Below, in pieces: positions 45,519-46,017 of a stretch of DNA of 46,017 nt. This DNA is from Planctomycetaceae bacterium (GTDB lineage Bacteria; Planctomycetota; Planctomycetia; Pirellulales; Pirellulaceae). A model generated the notes under the pieces. The model was not told where the DNA came from and made no database searches. It was given only the letters and a program-made list of their open reading frames with translations. Where the stretch lies: assembly GCA_002709045.1 (NCBI GenBank), contig PAPJ01000062.1, positions 1 through 46,017 of the forward strand, in the 5' to 3' direction. The translations under genes were made by a program, and so were the position numbers. The first letter of the stretch is position 1. Each line of letters starts with the position of its first letter.

Positions 45519-46017
45519 CTAAGCTTCAAAATAAGTCTGCCGGCAATGTACTACAAAATCTCTAAACAATCGTTGCTGTATCAGGTTATCTAAACCTGCT
45601 AATTCAGGATGCCACTGTACACAAATGCACCAGCGATGCCCGGCCATTTCAACAGCCTCAACGGTTCCATCCGGAGCATGGGCAACCACGTTCAGTTGAT
45701 CTGCCACTTCATCTAATGCCTGATGGTGCCAGGAAGGGGCAGAAAAAGTAAGTTCTTCTACGATGCCCGCCAGACGTGAACCAGCTTTGACTGAGATTGG
45801 ATGGTCAATCGGTTCACGCGGAGGCATTCTATGTTTCACCAAATCACCTTTCACATCAGGTAAATGCTGAATCAGGGTGCCTCCCAAAGCGACGTTTACG
45901 ATTTGGATACCACGACAGATCCCAAAGACAGGTTTATCGGATGCCAGAACCTGCCGAGCTAATTCCAGTTCGTACTGGTCTCGCTGTTCATCCAGCATAT
46001 AGACAGTTTCATGAGGC
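45519..46017 (-). CDS. Gamma-glutamyl-gamma-aminobutyrate hydrolase-like (peptidase C26), 5' end outside window
   Basis: The frame is open to the right edge, and residues upstream of the internal ATG at 45998 (PHETVY) continue the family pattern before LDEQRDQYELELARQVL, so the true start lies outside. The class I amidotransferase elbow PVFGICRGIQIVNVALGG holds the nucleophile Cys, followed by LIQHLPDV, SWHHQAL and the catalytic HPE in VQWHPELAG. PuuD-type members hydrolyse gamma-glutamyl-GABA in putrescine breakdown; other members act on related gamma-glutamyl amides. Its partner here is an SDR enzyme 9 nt downstream, not a known puu gene, so the substrate is uncertain. Confidence 0.9.
   Translation of the reverse strand, partial: PHETVYMLDEQRDQYELELARQVLASDKPVFGICRGIQIVNVALGGTLIQHLPDVKGDLVKHRMPPREPIDHPISVKAGSRLAGIVEELTFSAPSWHHQALDEVADQLNVVAHAPDGTVEAVEMAGHRWCICVQWHPELAGLDNLIQQRLFRDFVVHCRQTYFEA

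Overview
The window reads as a chromosomal segment of a planctomycete (Planctomycetota). The strongest evidence is two sets of paired DUF1549/DUF1553 and DUF1501 genes, one carrying a planctomycete-type cytochrome domain, together with five secreted sulfatases, Tat-type signal sequences on DUF1501 and Gfo/Idh/MocA proteins, and large secreted multidomain proteins. Base composition is moderate (below 50% GC by eye). Many genes lack a strong Shine-Dalgarno sequence. No tRNA, rRNA, CRISPR array, transposase or phage gene was seen. Genus-level assignment is not possible by eye.

Left part (1-6067): a partial Met/Gly/Asp-repeat lipoprotein, an SDR oxidoreductase closed by a clear hairpin terminator, and a minus-strand operon of DUF1549/DUF1553 cytochrome-like protein, DUF1501 protein and WD40 protein. 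A 524-nt non-coding gap separates this operon from the plus-strand housekeeping block.

Housekeeping block (6068-22842): rpsD is followed directly by the pyruvate dehydrogenase genes in the order E3 (lpd), E1 (aceE), E2 (aceF), ending in a terminator. Next come a secreted SH3-like protein, an exported protein of unknown function, leuS, map (divergent from leuS) and a 1290-residue fusion. The fusion joins an MFS flippase with an inserted PDZ-like domain, a PlsC acyltransferase and an AMP-forming acyl ligase, a one-polypeptide LplT/Aas-like system for lysophospholipid re-acylation.

Middle (22843-26279): a small two-helix membrane protein, a leucine-rich-repeat lipoprotein and a Tat-exported Gfo/Idh/MocA oxidoreductase. 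Upstream of ridA lies an unusual leader with a 10-nt perfect anti-16S ribosome site, a two-codon ORF and a complementary segment abutting the ridA start.

Sulfatase island (26280-42339): the plus strand carries ridA, trhO, a phytanoyl-CoA-dioxygenase-like gene, two sulfatases, a ConA/LamG-like secreted protein and an iduronate-2-sulfatase-like gene. Converging on it, and overlapping it by 35 nt, is a minus-strand operon of cytochrome/DUF1549/DUF1553 protein, DUF1501 protein and two more sulfatases. The five sulfatases carry five different formylglycine motifs (CSPTR, CSPYR, CNPSR, CMASR, CTTTR). This suggests activity on a complex sulfated substrate, with the cytochrome/DUF1501 pair as a surface or periplasmic accessory of unknown role.

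Right end (42340-46017): a secreted protein joining four FG-GAP-like calcium repeats to an HExxH metallopeptidase domain, then a minus-strand pair of a class I glutamine amidotransferase-like hydrolase (cut by the window edge) and an SDR oxidoreductase.
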